64,000 nt of DNA from an uncultured Pseudoalteromonas sp. (GTDB lineage Bacteria; Pseudomonadota; Gammaproteobacteria; Enterobacterales; Alteromonadaceae), in NCBI GenBank assembly GCA_947493455.1, contig CANLRB010000002.1, positions 305,207 to 369,206 on the forward strand. The letters run 5' to 3'. Under the pieces are notes generated by a model that saw only the letters and a program-made list of their open reading frames with translations, had not been told where the DNA came from and searched no databases. Shown here piece after piece: positions 1-8,336 of this stretch (within the stretch, counting starts at the first letter, position 1; each line of letters opens with the position of its first letter). A program made the position numbers and the translations under genes.

Positions 1-324
1 CGTTATTTCGGTTACACCAAGCTCAACCGCTTTTTGAATTGTGAATTCCATTTTATCGCCACGGGAGATACCTTGACCCAAGTGAACGCATAACGGAGAT
101 TCAACCTGTTTGTCGATATATTCTAAAATTGTGGCACGTACTTCTTTTTTGCTCACAGCGCTTAGTTCACATAAATATTCGCCGCCTTCACCATTAAATA
201 AACTCACTTGCTGGCTGGGTTTCATACGTAAAACGCGGCCAATATGACCCGCAGCGTCGTCGTTTAATAACACATCGTCACCAAGCGTTAATGGGCTTGG
301 TTGATAAATATGGGGAATTCGCAT
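1..324 (-). CDS. rsmE: 16S rRNA m3U1498 methyltransferase RsmE, N-terminal part
   Basis: This is the first 108 codons of a minus-strand gene that runs off the left edge with no stop in the window. The protein starts MRIPHIYQPSPL and contains HIGRVLRM, LFNGEGGEY and then QGISRGDKMEF. This is the pattern of the PUA-like N-terminal domain of RsmE running into the start of the SPOUT methyltransferase domain. RsmE methylates U1498 of 16S rRNA at N3 using S-adenosylmethionine. The start is the ATG whose complement lies at 322-324. The catalytic knot domain is outside the window, so completeness cannot be judged. It is divergent from the ABC exporter genes on its right. Confidence 0.9.
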   Translation of the reverse strand, partial: MRIPHIYQPSPLTLGDDVLLNDDAAGHIGRVLRMKPSQQVSLFNGEGGEYLCELSAVSKKEVRATILEYIDKQVESPLCVHLGQGISRGDKMEFTIQKAVELGVTEIT

Positions 325-422
325 AATGACTCTCAAAGATAGATATGCTTATATGGTATGAAATCATATCTAAAGATGGCAAGTGCCTTAAGCCAATATC
401 TTTGTAAAATAGGTGTAATAGG

Positions 423-1301
423 ATGAATGCGATTCTAGAAGTCAGCCAACTGACAAAGCGGTTTAAAAATATGACCGCGGTTAATGGAATTGAATTTAGT
501 GTGGAGCAAGGCAGTTGTTTTGGCCTGTTAGGGCCAAATGGGGCCGGTAAAACAACGACACTCGAGATGCTTGAGGGCATTGTCGTGCCATGTGATGGGC
601 GTATTTTGTATAAGGGAAGGCCGATTTGCAAAACTGACTACCAGCAGTTGGGCATTCAATTTCAACATACATCAATTCAAGATCATCTGACGGTGAAGGA
701 AACCCTCTCGCTATTTAGCTCTTTTTACCCAGATACGATGGCAATGGATGAGTTAGTTGAGCTGTGCCAGTTATCGTCATTTCTAAATCAAGACCATCGC
801 AAGCTATCGGGCGGGCAAAAACAACGTTTGCTGTTGGCATTGGCTTTGATTAATAAACCCGATCTTATTTTTCTTGATGAGCCCACAACGGGGCTTGATC
901 CCCATAGTCGGCGACTTTTCTGGCAGTTAATAAATCGCATTAAACAAAGTGGCAAAACCATTGTACTGACTACACACTATATGGATGAAGCCGAGTTTTT
1001 ATGTGACACCATTGCGATTATGGACAAAGGTGAAATTATTGCGCTTGATACGCCGCGCAAATTGTTGACCAAACATTTTCACCACTCGTTACTTAAGTTA
1101 CCTGACACGGCGTTAACTGAACAACAGCGACTTACGTTTAATGCTAAACAACAACGTGATGTCGTGATTATTGATACTGAACATGTTGAATTGACACTCA
1201 CTCAATTGATTGATGCGGGTATTCCATTAACCGGTTTGCAAGTTAAATCGGCAAACTTAGACGATCTCTTTTTAAAATTAACTGGGCATAATTTGGGGTA
1301 G
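423..1301 (+). CDS. ABC-2 type exporter, ATP-binding subunit
   Basis: A 292-residue ATPase of the CcmA/DrrA/NatA type. It shows Walker A GPNGAGKT near residue 40, signature LSGGQKQR near 130, Walker B LIFLDEPT near 150, the D-loop TGLDP and a switch histidine in LTTHYMDEAE. About 70 C-terminal residues after the nucleotide-binding domain resemble the regulatory tail of this family. The next gene, only 3 bp away, encodes the membrane subunit, so the two form an exporter operon. GGA lies right before the ATG, with a weak AGG further upstream. The substrate cannot be told from sequence; multidrug, lipid or polysaccharide export are all possible for the family. Confidence 0.88.
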   Translation: MNAILEVSQLTKRFKNMTAVNGIEFSVEQGSCFGLLGPNGAGKTTTLEMLEGIVVPCDGRILYKGRPICKTDYQQLGIQFQHTSIQDHLTVKETLSLFSSFYPDTMAMDELVELCQLSSFLNQDHRKLSGGQKQRLLLALALINKPDLIFLDEPTTGLDPHSRRLFWQLINRIKQSGKTIVLTTHYMDEAEFLCDTIAIMDKGEIIALDTPRKLLTKHFHHSLLKLPDTALTEQQRLTFNAKQQRDVVIIDTEHVELTLTQLIDAGIPLTGLQVKSANLDDLFLKLTGHNLG

Positions 1302-1304
1302 CAG

Positions 1305-2306
1305 ATGTTTAAACGATTTTTAGCTGTGTTTGTTGCGCGTAATTACGAGTTTTTTCGAGACCGAGCAGCCTTGGGTTGGAATTTGGTGTTTCCGGTATTG
1401 TTGGTAGTTGGTTTTGCATTTATTTTTTCGCCGAGTAAGCAAACCCTCTATAAAGTTGGCGTCATTGAAAATCAGATTGCTCATCAGTTTAATGATATTC
1501 AATATATTGAACGAGTGGAGTACGCCAATCAAGCTGAAGCCATGGCCAAACTTCGCCAGCATAAAGTTGACTTTTTGATTGATTTTTCGAGTTCGACGTA
1601 TTGGCTCAATGAAACATCAGCGAAGGGCTATATTGTTGAAAAATTATGGTTGAGCACTGAGTCTAGTTATCGCCGTGCGCTGGTCAGTGGCAATGAGATT
1701 CGCTATTTAGATTGGGTTGTACCGGGCATCTTGGCGATGAATATGATGTTCTCATGCTTGTTTGGCGTCGGCTATGTGATTGTTCGTTATCGAAAGAACT
1801 CGGTCTTGAAACGACTGAGTGCAACCCCCCTGACGGCATTTGAATTTATTACTGCGCAAATCACATCGCGATTATGCATTGTACTTGCATTAAGTAGCGC
1901 CATTTTTATCGCCTGTAATTGGGTTTTTGATTTCTATATGATAGGGCGCTATTTTGATCTGTTTGTCGTAACTTTACTTGGCACTTGTAGCATTATTGCC
2001 CTTGCATTGTTGATAGCTTGTCGCTCTGAATCGGAAGAGTTTATTGGTGGCATGTTGAATTTGGCATCTTGGCCAATGATGATGTTATCAGGGGTGTGGT
2101 TTTCCCTTGAAGGCAGTCCCGCTTTTATTCAAAATTTGAGTCAAATTTTTCCATTAACGCATATGCTTGAAGGGGCGCGCAAAATCATGCTTGATGGCGC
2201 AACATTGGCAGATATTAGTTACCATATCCTGATTTTAGTGCTGCAAACCGGTGTTTTTATTTTTTTAGGTAGTCATTTTTTCCGTTGGCAAGGTCAGGCT
2301 CGATAG
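1305..2306 (+). CDS. ABC-2 type exporter, permease subunit
   Basis: A 333-residue membrane protein of the ABC2_membrane family. There is one hydrophobic segment near residues 24-42 and a soluble loop to about residue 135. A C-terminal cluster of five further segments starts at VPGILAMNMMFSCLFGVGYVIV and ends at ILILVLQTGVFIFLG. The loop between the first helix and the cluster is the usual periplasmic domain of this family. It is placed 3 bp after the ATPase gene and surely works with it. The substrate is unknown. Confidence 0.87.
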   Translation: MFKRFLAVFVARNYEFFRDRAALGWNLVFPVLLVVGFAFIFSPSKQTLYKVGVIENQIAHQFNDIQYIERVEYANQAEAMAKLRQHKVDFLIDFSSSTYWLNETSAKGYIVEKLWLSTESSYRRALVSGNEIRYLDWVVPGILAMNMMFSCLFGVGYVIVRYRKNSVLKRLSATPLTAFEFITAQITSRLCIVLALSSAIFIACNWVFDFYMIGRYFDLFVVTLLGTCSIIALALLIACRSESEEFIGGMLNLASWPMMMLSGVWFSLEGSPAFIQNLSQIFPLTHMLEGARKIMLDGATLADISYHILILVLQTGVFIFLGSHFFRWQGQAR

Positions 2307-2393
2307 ATCCTTTGCCAGTCTCACATAGGCGCTTGCAGTTAGCTCATTGTTGGCTAAGCTCAATATAAAATACAATTACATAGCGAGCGTTTA

Positions 2394-2840
2394 ATGACTC
2401 CACAACAAATCGAGCTGGTGCAATCGTCATGGGAAAAGGTGGTTCCGATAGCAAAAGATGCAGCGAGTTTATTTTATCAGCGGTTGTTTGAAATCGCGCC
2501 GCATCTACGGCCATTATTTTCGGGTGATATAGAAGAGCAAGGTAAAAAACTAACAACTATCTTAACAACTGTGGTACGTGGTCTAAAACAGCTCGAAAAA
2601 CTTGAAATGGCAGTCTGGCAATTAGGACGACGACATATCGCGTATGGTGTTAACAATGTTGATTATGGCCCGGTGGCGCAGGCGCTTTTGTGGACGTTAC
2701 AACAAGGGCTTAAAGAGCAATTCACTGAAGAGGTTGAAAATGCGTGGGTTGCCGCATACACCTTGCTCTCTAGCGTCATGCAAGCAGGGGCACAGTACCC
2801 CTATGCAAACTTTGATAAATGGAAAAAGGAAACAGCCTAA
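2394..2840 (+). CDS. single-domain bacterial globin
   Basis: A 148-residue haem protein of the flavohaemoglobin-like single-domain globin family (as Vitreoscilla haemoglobin), without a reductase domain. The proximal histidine F8 is in LGRRHIAYGV near residue 82. The family phenylalanine at CD1 is likely the F in LRPLFSGD. A distal glutamine is likely in the EEQGKKL helix. Proteins of this family bind oxygen and nitric oxide, so a role in NO detoxification or micro-oxic respiration is likely but inferred. The start is ATG with a weak purine-rich upstream sequence. The stop codon abuts the stop codon of the opposite-strand membrane gene, with no space for a terminator. Confidence 0.87.
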   Translation: MTPQQIELVQSSWEKVVPIAKDAASLFYQRLFEIAPHLRPLFSGDIEEQGKKLTTILTTVVRGLKQLEKLEMAVWQLGRRHIAYGVNNVDYGPVAQALLWTLQQGLKEQFTEEVENAWVAAYTLLSSVMQAGAQYPYANFDKWKKETA

Positions 2841-3740
2841 CTAGGCAAGTATACGCACTAGCAATAGGCCCAATGAGAGATTGATGGCAAGTTCGATGCA
2901 CGCGATACCTACGTTATCTTGTTGGTCTATTTCGTTTTCTGCGTTAATTCTGGGTAGTGCGATACGTGTGAACAATGTGCACAAGCCAAGATGCATTATG
3001 AGTAGGGTAATGCAGTTAATTGCCAAAGAAAAAAAGTTGTCAATAAACAAGTTTGGGTTATAGGTTGCAAGGTTTAAGCCCGCATAAAGAGCGAACGAAC
3101 CGGCGACGGTGCGACTCGCATATCTTAGTCCAATTGCGGTATTGTCAAATTTAAAACTGCGTTGTAAGCGCTCACCTTGATTCGCTTTGGCAAAGGTATA
3201 CTCATGCCAACGACTTTGCAGCGTGAGTACGACTTGGCAAAACAAAAATGCGATGAACATCAAAATATAATCATAGACTGAATCTGGAGAGAGCCATTGG
3301 TAGAGCGCAACGACAATAACGCCATTACTAATAATCGCACCGCTTTCGACAAGTGCGGCGCAGACGTTTTTTTGTAGGATTGCTTTATCTTCGTTGAAGC
3401 GGTTGATAATAAAGTGTGCGTGGATGACACGGCCAATGTGAATAAACGCAAAACTGGTGAATACCCAAAGCAGTGGCAGTAACAGGTCGCTCATTTCGCT
3501 CAGAGTGTGTTTTTCCGGGATTCTATCAACCGTATAACCAATAACCACAACGCTTGTAAATAACCAAGCTGCATAGCTAATTCCCATCGCAAAGTTATCT
3601 TTTTGAGCCAGCTCGGCTTTAATTGAAGATTGGCTGCGTTTGGCTGTTATTTGTCGGATAGTGAAGGCAACAATAAGTGCGAGCGATAAGCTTGCAACTA
3701 GTGCCGCGACTGTGTGTATTGAAATTGTAATATATGACAT
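2841..3740 (-). CDS. DUF350 family membrane protein, two-domain form
   Basis: A 299-residue integral membrane protein with about eight hydrophobic segments. Two DUF350-like stretches can be seen. One starts near residue 47 (KDNFAMGISYAAWLFTSVVV) and the other is at the C terminus (QDNVGIACIELAINLSLGLL). Each has the D-N-x-(G/A) motif leading into a helix. Single-copy DUF350 proteins (YjfL type) are about 130 residues, and one is present at 22919-23323. This one is a roughly doubled form. Its function is unknown. It is tail to tail with the globin gene and divergent from glnE. Confidence 0.7.
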   Translation of the reverse strand: MSYITISIHTVAALVASLSLALIVAFTIRQITAKRSQSSIKAELAQKDNFAMGISYAAWLFTSVVVIGYTVDRIPEKHTLSEMSDLLLPLLWVFTSFAFIHIGRVIHAHFIINRFNEDKAILQKNVCAALVESGAIISNGVIVVALYQWLSPDSVYDYILMFIAFLFCQVVLTLQSRWHEYTFAKANQGERLQRSFKFDNTAIGLRYASRTVAGSFALYAGLNLATYNPNLFIDNFFSLAINCITLLIMHLGLCTLFTRIALPRINAENEIDQQDNVGIACIELAINLSLGLLLVRILA

Positions 3741-3870
3741 TATTCGTGTTCACTAGTTTAAATCAAATCTTTGCAATAAGTTGCTACTTTAACGCTGATT
3801 TTGAGTTAAGATATTGGCAAAACATGCCTTTCTTTTAGCGATAGTTATTAACTTAGAGTGTATTTTAGAT

Positions 3871-6657
3871 ATGACCTTAGTACAACAGTTGCAGCTTTGT
3901 GGTGAAAAAAACGCAGCACAAATTAATTCATCTCAACCGCTTTCAAGTTCAATTACACAATTGCTGTCGCTGAGCGACTTTGCGACTAAGGTTATTGCGC
4001 GCGATCCAAGTCTCGCGGTATGGTTAGAAGAGAGTTGCCAATTGCGTGATGTACCTATGCCGCTCGCTGATAACGACCTTGAGTCAATGAGTGAAATGGC
4101 ATGCTTTAAGTTGCTGCGTGACTATCGAAACCAATATTGGCTTAAAGTTGCTTACCTTGATTTGGTAAAACGCAACGATATTCAAGATAGTATGACGTAC
4201 ATTTCATCGTTGAGCGAAACCTTAGTTCACAGTGCGTATTCATGGGCTTATGCCCAGGTAGCGAAGATCAATGGCACGCCACGTGATAGCGACGGAAATG
4301 CAATGCCAATGCTTATTTTGGGTATGGGTAAGCTCGGCGGCGGTGAATTAAACTATTCGTCTGATATCGACCTCATTTTTTCATATCCCTTCCCAACAGA
4401 TACGCAAGGGGGCAGGAAATCTATTGAAGCCCAAGTGTTCTTTACCAAAGTCGCGCAAAAAACCATTGCAGCACTTAATCAAGTGACACCTGATGGACAA
4501 GTTTTTCGCGTCGATATGCGGTTACGACCCTTTGGCGATAGCGGCCCCTTGGTTATGAGCTTTAATGCAATGGAAGAGTACTATCAGGAGCAGGGCAGAG
4601 ATTGGGAGCGCTATGCAATGCTAAAAGGCCGGTTACTTGGTGAGCCATCACCGCACTGGCAGACTTTTTATCAGTTATTAAAGCCGTTTGTTTATCGTCG
4701 TTATATTGATTTTTCAGTGATTGAATCATTACGTAAGATGAAATCACTGATTTCACAGGATGTTAGACGAAAGGGATTGACCAATAACATTAAACTCGGC
4801 GCTGGTGGGATCCGCGAAGTTGAGTTTGTGGTGCAGGCATTTCAAATGATCCGAGGAGGTCGCGAAGCCAGCTTACAAACACAGTCATTACTTGATGCAC
4901 TCACAGTATTAGTGGAACTTGAAGAAGTCAATGAAAAAAGTGACTCTATATTGCGTGATGGATATTTATTTTTGCGTCGAATTGAACAGTATTTGCAGCA
5001 GTTTGATGATAAACAAACACAAACATTACCGTTAAACGAACTCGACCAAGCGCGTTTAACAGCCTTGCTCGAACAGTCGAGTTATCAGGATACCTTGCAA
5101 TTAATCGATAATAAAATGCAATGTATCCACGCCGAGTTTGCCGCCATGATAGGTGATGATGATGACAATGGTGAACAAATAGATAGCCGATTTGAGTTAC
5201 TCTGGGCTAAACCGCAAGAAGATGTGTTTGAACAGAGTGAATTGCTGGCAATTCCATTTGGTGCAGAATTGCGCGAGTTTAAAGTCGCATCGAGTAAGCG
5301 AAAAATCGGAAATCGAGGACGAGATATTCTCGACAAGTTAATGCCTAAAGTATTATGTGAAACCTATACGCAACAATATCACTTGCAAGTATTTAAGTCG
5401 GTGCTCGCTGTGCTCGAAAAGGTGCAATCGCGCACAGCTTATTTGGAACTGTTGTTGGAAAACCTCGGTGCTTTAAAGCAGGTTTTTAAGCTCTGTCATC
5501 ATAGTCGCTGGATTGCTAATCAACTAGCTCGTTACCCGATTTTACTCGATGAATTAATCGACCCTGCACAACTCTATCGACCGTTACCTTTATCAGCTTA
5601 TCAGCATGAAATAAGACAATATTTTTTACGTATTGACGAACATGATCTCGAACTGCAAATGGAAGCATTGCGTCAATTCAAACAGACGCAACAACTTAAA
5701 ATAGCGGCAGCCGATGCGACGCAAGTGCTTGATGTCACAAAGGTGAGCGATCACTTAACCTCATTGGCTGAAGCTGTGGTGCAACAGTGCGTTGAATTAG
5801 CCTGGCAGCAAATGGTTGCGCGGTTTGGATATCCTGCTGGATGCAGTGATGAGCAAAAAGGGTTTGCGGTCATAGCGTATGGTAAAGCAGGGGGCATTGA
5901 GCTCGGTTATGATTCTGATTTAGATTTGGTTTTTGTGCACAATTGTCATGAAAACTTATTGACGACAGGTGATAAACAAATTGACTCTCGGCAGTTTTAC
6001 TTAAAACTTGCACAGCGGTTAATGCATTTATTTAATACCCGCACTGCTTCAGGTATCTTGTATGAGCTCGATACGCGCCTTCGCCCCGAAGGGGCTTCTG
6101 GGCTACTTGCCATTAATATTGAAACATTTAATCAATATCAATGTGAGCAGGCATGGACATGGGAGCATCAGGCTCTCGTTCGAGCGCGTATGATATATGG
6201 TCAAGCCGATTTACAAACTCGCTTTAATGAAATTCGTCGAAGCGTGTTAAGTTTATCACGCGATAGCAATACGTTATGTAATGATGTTGTATCTATGCGC
6301 ACTAAAATGCGCGAGCATTTAGATAAAAGCACCGAAACTGATTTTGATATCAAACAAGGTGTTGGCGGCATGGCCGATATTGAGTTTTTAGCACAATATT
6401 TGGTGTTAAACCACAGCCACTGTGAGCCGAGTATGACTTCATTTCAAGATAATATGCGTATCTTCGAAAAGGCAGCGGAGAACCTAATTATCTCAGAATT
6501 AGAAAAATCAAAACTGATAGATGCCTACTGCGACTACCGCGATAGTTATCATATTCTGAGTTTGAGAGAGTGCGATAAGCGTGTTGATATCGCCCATTTT
6601 GAACAGCATATTCGTGCTGTTTCGAAGATATGGCAAAAGCACCTAGCAACGGCTTAG
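3871..6657 (+). CDS. glnE: bifunctional glutamine synthetase adenylyltransferase/deadenylylase
   Basis: GlnE adds and removes AMP on glutamine synthetase in response to PII signalling, setting nitrogen assimilation. It has two nucleotidyltransferase domains. The first carries GGGELNYSSDIDLIF near residue 155 (deadenylylase, N-terminal). The second carries GGIELGYDSDLDLVF near residue 675 (adenylyltransferase). Each has the G-S-D-x-D catalytic pattern. Helical glutamate-ammonia ligase adenylyltransferase regions lie between and after them. I chose the ATG at 3871 (928 residues). An in-frame TTG at 3814 would add 19 hydrophobic residues unlike the family. E. coli GlnE has 946. The 3' end overlaps the stop of the opposite gene by 4 bp. 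The usual neighbour hldE does not follow here. Confidence 0.93.
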   Translation: MTLVQQLQLCGEKNAAQINSSQPLSSSITQLLSLSDFATKVIARDPSLAVWLEESCQLRDVPMPLADNDLESMSEMACFKLLRDYRNQYWLKVAYLDLVKRNDIQDSMTYISSLSETLVHSAYSWAYAQVAKINGTPRDSDGNAMPMLILGMGKLGGGELNYSSDIDLIFSYPFPTDTQGGRKSIEAQVFFTKVAQKTIAALNQVTPDGQVFRVDMRLRPFGDSGPLVMSFNAMEEYYQEQGRDWERYAMLKGRLLGEPSPHWQTFYQLLKPFVYRRYIDFSVIESLRKMKSLISQDVRRKGLTNNIKLGAGGIREVEFVVQAFQMIRGGREASLQTQSLLDALTVLVELEEVNEKSDSILRDGYLFLRRIEQYLQQFDDKQTQTLPLNELDQARLTALLEQSSYQDTLQLIDNKMQCIHAEFAAMIGDDDDNGEQIDSRFELLWAKPQEDVFEQSELLAIPFGAELREFKVASSKRKIGNRGRDILDKLMPKVLCETYTQQYHLQVFKSVLAVLEKVQSRTAYLELLLENLGALKQVFKLCHHSRWIANQLARYPILLDELIDPAQLYRPLPLSAYQHEIRQYFLRIDEHDLELQMEALRQFKQTQQLKIAAADATQVLDVTKVSDHLTSLAEAVVQQCVELAWQQMVARFGYPAGCSDEQKGFAVIAYGKAGGIELGYDSDLDLVFVHNCHENLLTTGDKQIDSRQFYLKLAQRLMHLFNTRTASGILYELDTRLRPEGASGLLAINIETFNQYQCEQAWTWEHQALVRARMIYGQADLQTRFNEIRRSVLSLSRDSNTLCNDVVSMRTKMREHLDKSTETDFDIKQGVGGMADIEFLAQYLVLNHSHCEPSMTSFQDNMRIFEKAAENLIISELEKSKLIDAYCDYRDSYHILSLRECDKRVDIAHFEQHIRAVSKIWQKHLATA

Positions 6658-7226
6658 AGCGTTGCTATGATGCAGTTATCTTGCACAAAGGTGGATGGCT
6701 TTTCAGTGATAACAGCAGTGCGATGTTTGTAGCAGTAGTAAGATTTAACATCGTATTCAAAATCACTATCGATGGCTTGACCAACTTGGTAAAGCGTTGC
6801 GATAAAGTTATCGTCGACGCGAAAGCTATGCTTAATAACGTAGTCTTTTTCTAAGTACCACATAAGTGCGATACCCTCTTGTTGCGCCATATCATTAAGC
6901 ACCGTTTTTAAGGTTTGTCCTTTTTTAAAACGGCGACTTTTCTGTTCGCCACGCCAACTCGCTTTGCTCGGTGTTACAAATCGCGCTCTTTCTTTTAGCG
7001 CGGTGTTGAGTTGGACTTCGGGTTTTTGGATTTCAAGTACGTACTTTTTGGCATCGGCCAACGCATTAGCAGAATTTCGAATCGCTGAGTAAAATTGCGA
7101 TAACCCTTTTGCTGCTGCATTTGATTCCGTACTTTTTGAGAAAACAGGACCTTTACCAAATAAAAGATAAGCCGCCATAATTAATAATACGGCGGTAAGT
7201 GATAAATGTTTAATCCAAAACCACAT
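6654..7226 (-). CDS. TcpQ C-terminal domain protein, membrane anchored
   Basis: A 190-residue protein with an N-terminal hydrophobic segment (residues 7-23) that should anchor it in the inner membrane or act as a signal peptide. A low-complexity linker follows. A C-terminal domain near residues 95-170 has the pattern KKGQTLKTVLNDMAQQEGI followed by MWYLEKDYVIKHSF. It is like the TcpQ/PilL-type domain (toxin co-regulated pilus biosynthesis protein Q, C-terminal). That domain is found in pilus and secretion accessory proteins. No pilus genes are adjacent, so the role is unknown. Its stop overlaps the end of glnE on the other strand. Confidence 0.6.
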   Translation of the reverse strand: MWFWIKHLSLTAVLLIMAAYLLFGKGPVFSKSTESNAAAKGLSQFYSAIRNSANALADAKKYVLEIQKPEVQLNTALKERARFVTPSKASWRGEQKSRRFKKGQTLKTVLNDMAQQEGIALMWYLEKDYVIKHSFRVDDNFIATLYQVGQAIDSDFEYDVKSYYCYKHRTAVITEKPSTFVQDNCIIATL

Positions 7227-7251
7227 AACGGACCCTCAAACTTGATTGGCC

Positions 7252-7288
7252 ACATACTAGCTGTTTTTTTCAGCAATAGCTAGTATGT
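7252..7288. repeat. perfect 11-bp inverted repeat between TcpQ-domain gene and lpxL
   Basis: The arms ACATACTAGCT (7252-7262) and AGCTAGTATGT (7278-7288) match perfectly around a 15-base loop with a run of seven T. It lies 26 bp upstream of the TcpQ-domain gene and downstream of lpxL, both on the minus strand. There is no strong T tail on the minus strand, so it could be an operator or an mRNA hairpin rather than a terminator. Confidence 0.5.
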
Positions 7289-7313
7289 ATATAATACTAT
7301 GGTATTGGTTTTT

Positions 7314-8240
7314 TTATTTATAATAAGACTTTGCGTTAGGATCTGGCTGTGTTTTAAAGCGGCGGTGCAACCACATATATTGCTCAGGTGCTTTTAAAAT
7401 ACTGTTTTCCATAAGCTTATTAACACGTGTAACATCGGCGAGCTCATCTTCTGATGGGAAATTGTCAAGTACAGGAAAGATCTCAATATGGTATTTTCCG
7501 TCTTCATCACGATGGCTAGCAAAGGACAGTGTTTCACATTTTTTACTTGCTGCAAAAAGTAAGGTGCCTTTTGTTGTACAAGCCTCTTTTACTGCGAAAA
7601 ATGGCGCAAATTCAGAGCGTTTTCGGCCGTAGTCTTGATCGGGTAAGTAATAACATAAACGCTGTTTAGCGAGTGCTTTTAGCAGTCCTTTTACATCGCG
7701 TTTGCCCACTAAAAACTCATTGTATTCAAGCCGCCCTTTAGTGATTATATGTTCCATCAGCGGGTTATTGTGAGGTCGATAAAAGCCAACACCTTTATTG
7801 GAAAGCGCCATTACCCTGCCAGCCATTTCTAAATGCATCATATGAGGCACCAGCATCAGTACGCCTTTACCGTTTTTTATGCAGTTTTCAATATGATGAT
7901 ATCCTTCAATCCCACCGTAATGCTTTTCAACGCGCCATTTTGGCCACCACCAAGCCATGCCTGACTCAAAAATGGCGATGCCGGTATTTTCCATATTTTG
8001 TTTAACGAGTGCACGCTGCTCGGTTTGTGGCATATCCGGAAAACACAGTGCGATATTAACTTCTGCTATTTTTCGTCTTTTTTTGGCAAACCGATGGACT
8101 AAGCGACCTAGCATCCGCCCTAATCCTATTTGCAGATTAAAAGGTAACCAAGAGAGCAAATAAAGAAAAAAAACGCCAAGCCAAGTAGGCCAAAACTGAG
8201 GTGCTAAAAACCGAAGTTGAAAAGATGTTTGATTTACCAC
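7314..8240 (-). CDS. lpxL: Kdo2-lipid IVA lauroyl-type acyltransferase
   Basis: A 308-residue late acyltransferase of lipid A synthesis (LpxL/LpxM/LpxP family), which transfers a fatty acyl chain from acyl-ACP to Kdo2-lipid IVA at the inner membrane. A membrane segment lies at residues 16-35. The catalytic H-x4-E is in PHMMHLEMAG near residue 138. Family blocks YRPHNNPL, DQDYGR and the C-terminal APEQYMWLHRRFKTQP are nearly identical to E. coli LpxL. The start is GTG. LpxL versus LpxP cannot be separated by sequence alone; the overall match is best with LpxL. Confidence 0.88.
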   Translation of the reverse strand: MVNQTSFQLRFLAPQFWPTWLGVFFLYLLSWLPFNLQIGLGRMLGRLVHRFAKKRRKIAEVNIALCFPDMPQTEQRALVKQNMENTGIAIFESGMAWWWPKWRVEKHYGGIEGYHHIENCIKNGKGVLMLVPHMMHLEMAGRVMALSNKGVGFYRPHNNPLMEHIITKGRLEYNEFLVGKRDVKGLLKALAKQRLCYYLPDQDYGRKRSEFAPFFAVKEACTTKGTLLFAASKKCETLSFASHRDEDGKYHIEIFPVLDNFPSEDELADVTRVNKLMENSILKAPEQYMWLHRRFKTQPDPNAKSYYK

Positions 8241-8290
8241 AGTGAAATCTAATTAAGTATAAAAGCGCTAGTTTAGCGCAAAGGAGAAGG

Positions 8291-8326
8291 TAAAACAAAG
8301 CGCTTAATTTAAGTTAAGCGCTTTGT
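8291..8326 (-). terminator. Rho-independent terminator of tolC
   Basis: The arms ACAAAGCGCTTAA (8295-8307) and TTAAGCGCTTTGT (8314-8326) form a 13-bp stem with a 6-base loop. It is followed on the minus strand by a short T-rich tail, just after the tolC stop. Confidence 0.85.
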
Positions 8327-8336
8327 TTATTTGGAT

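Noticed and set aside
3814-3870. TTG start for glnE at 3814.
   Set aside because: It would add a hydrophobic 19-residue extension not seen in GlnE. The ATG at 3871 fits the family.
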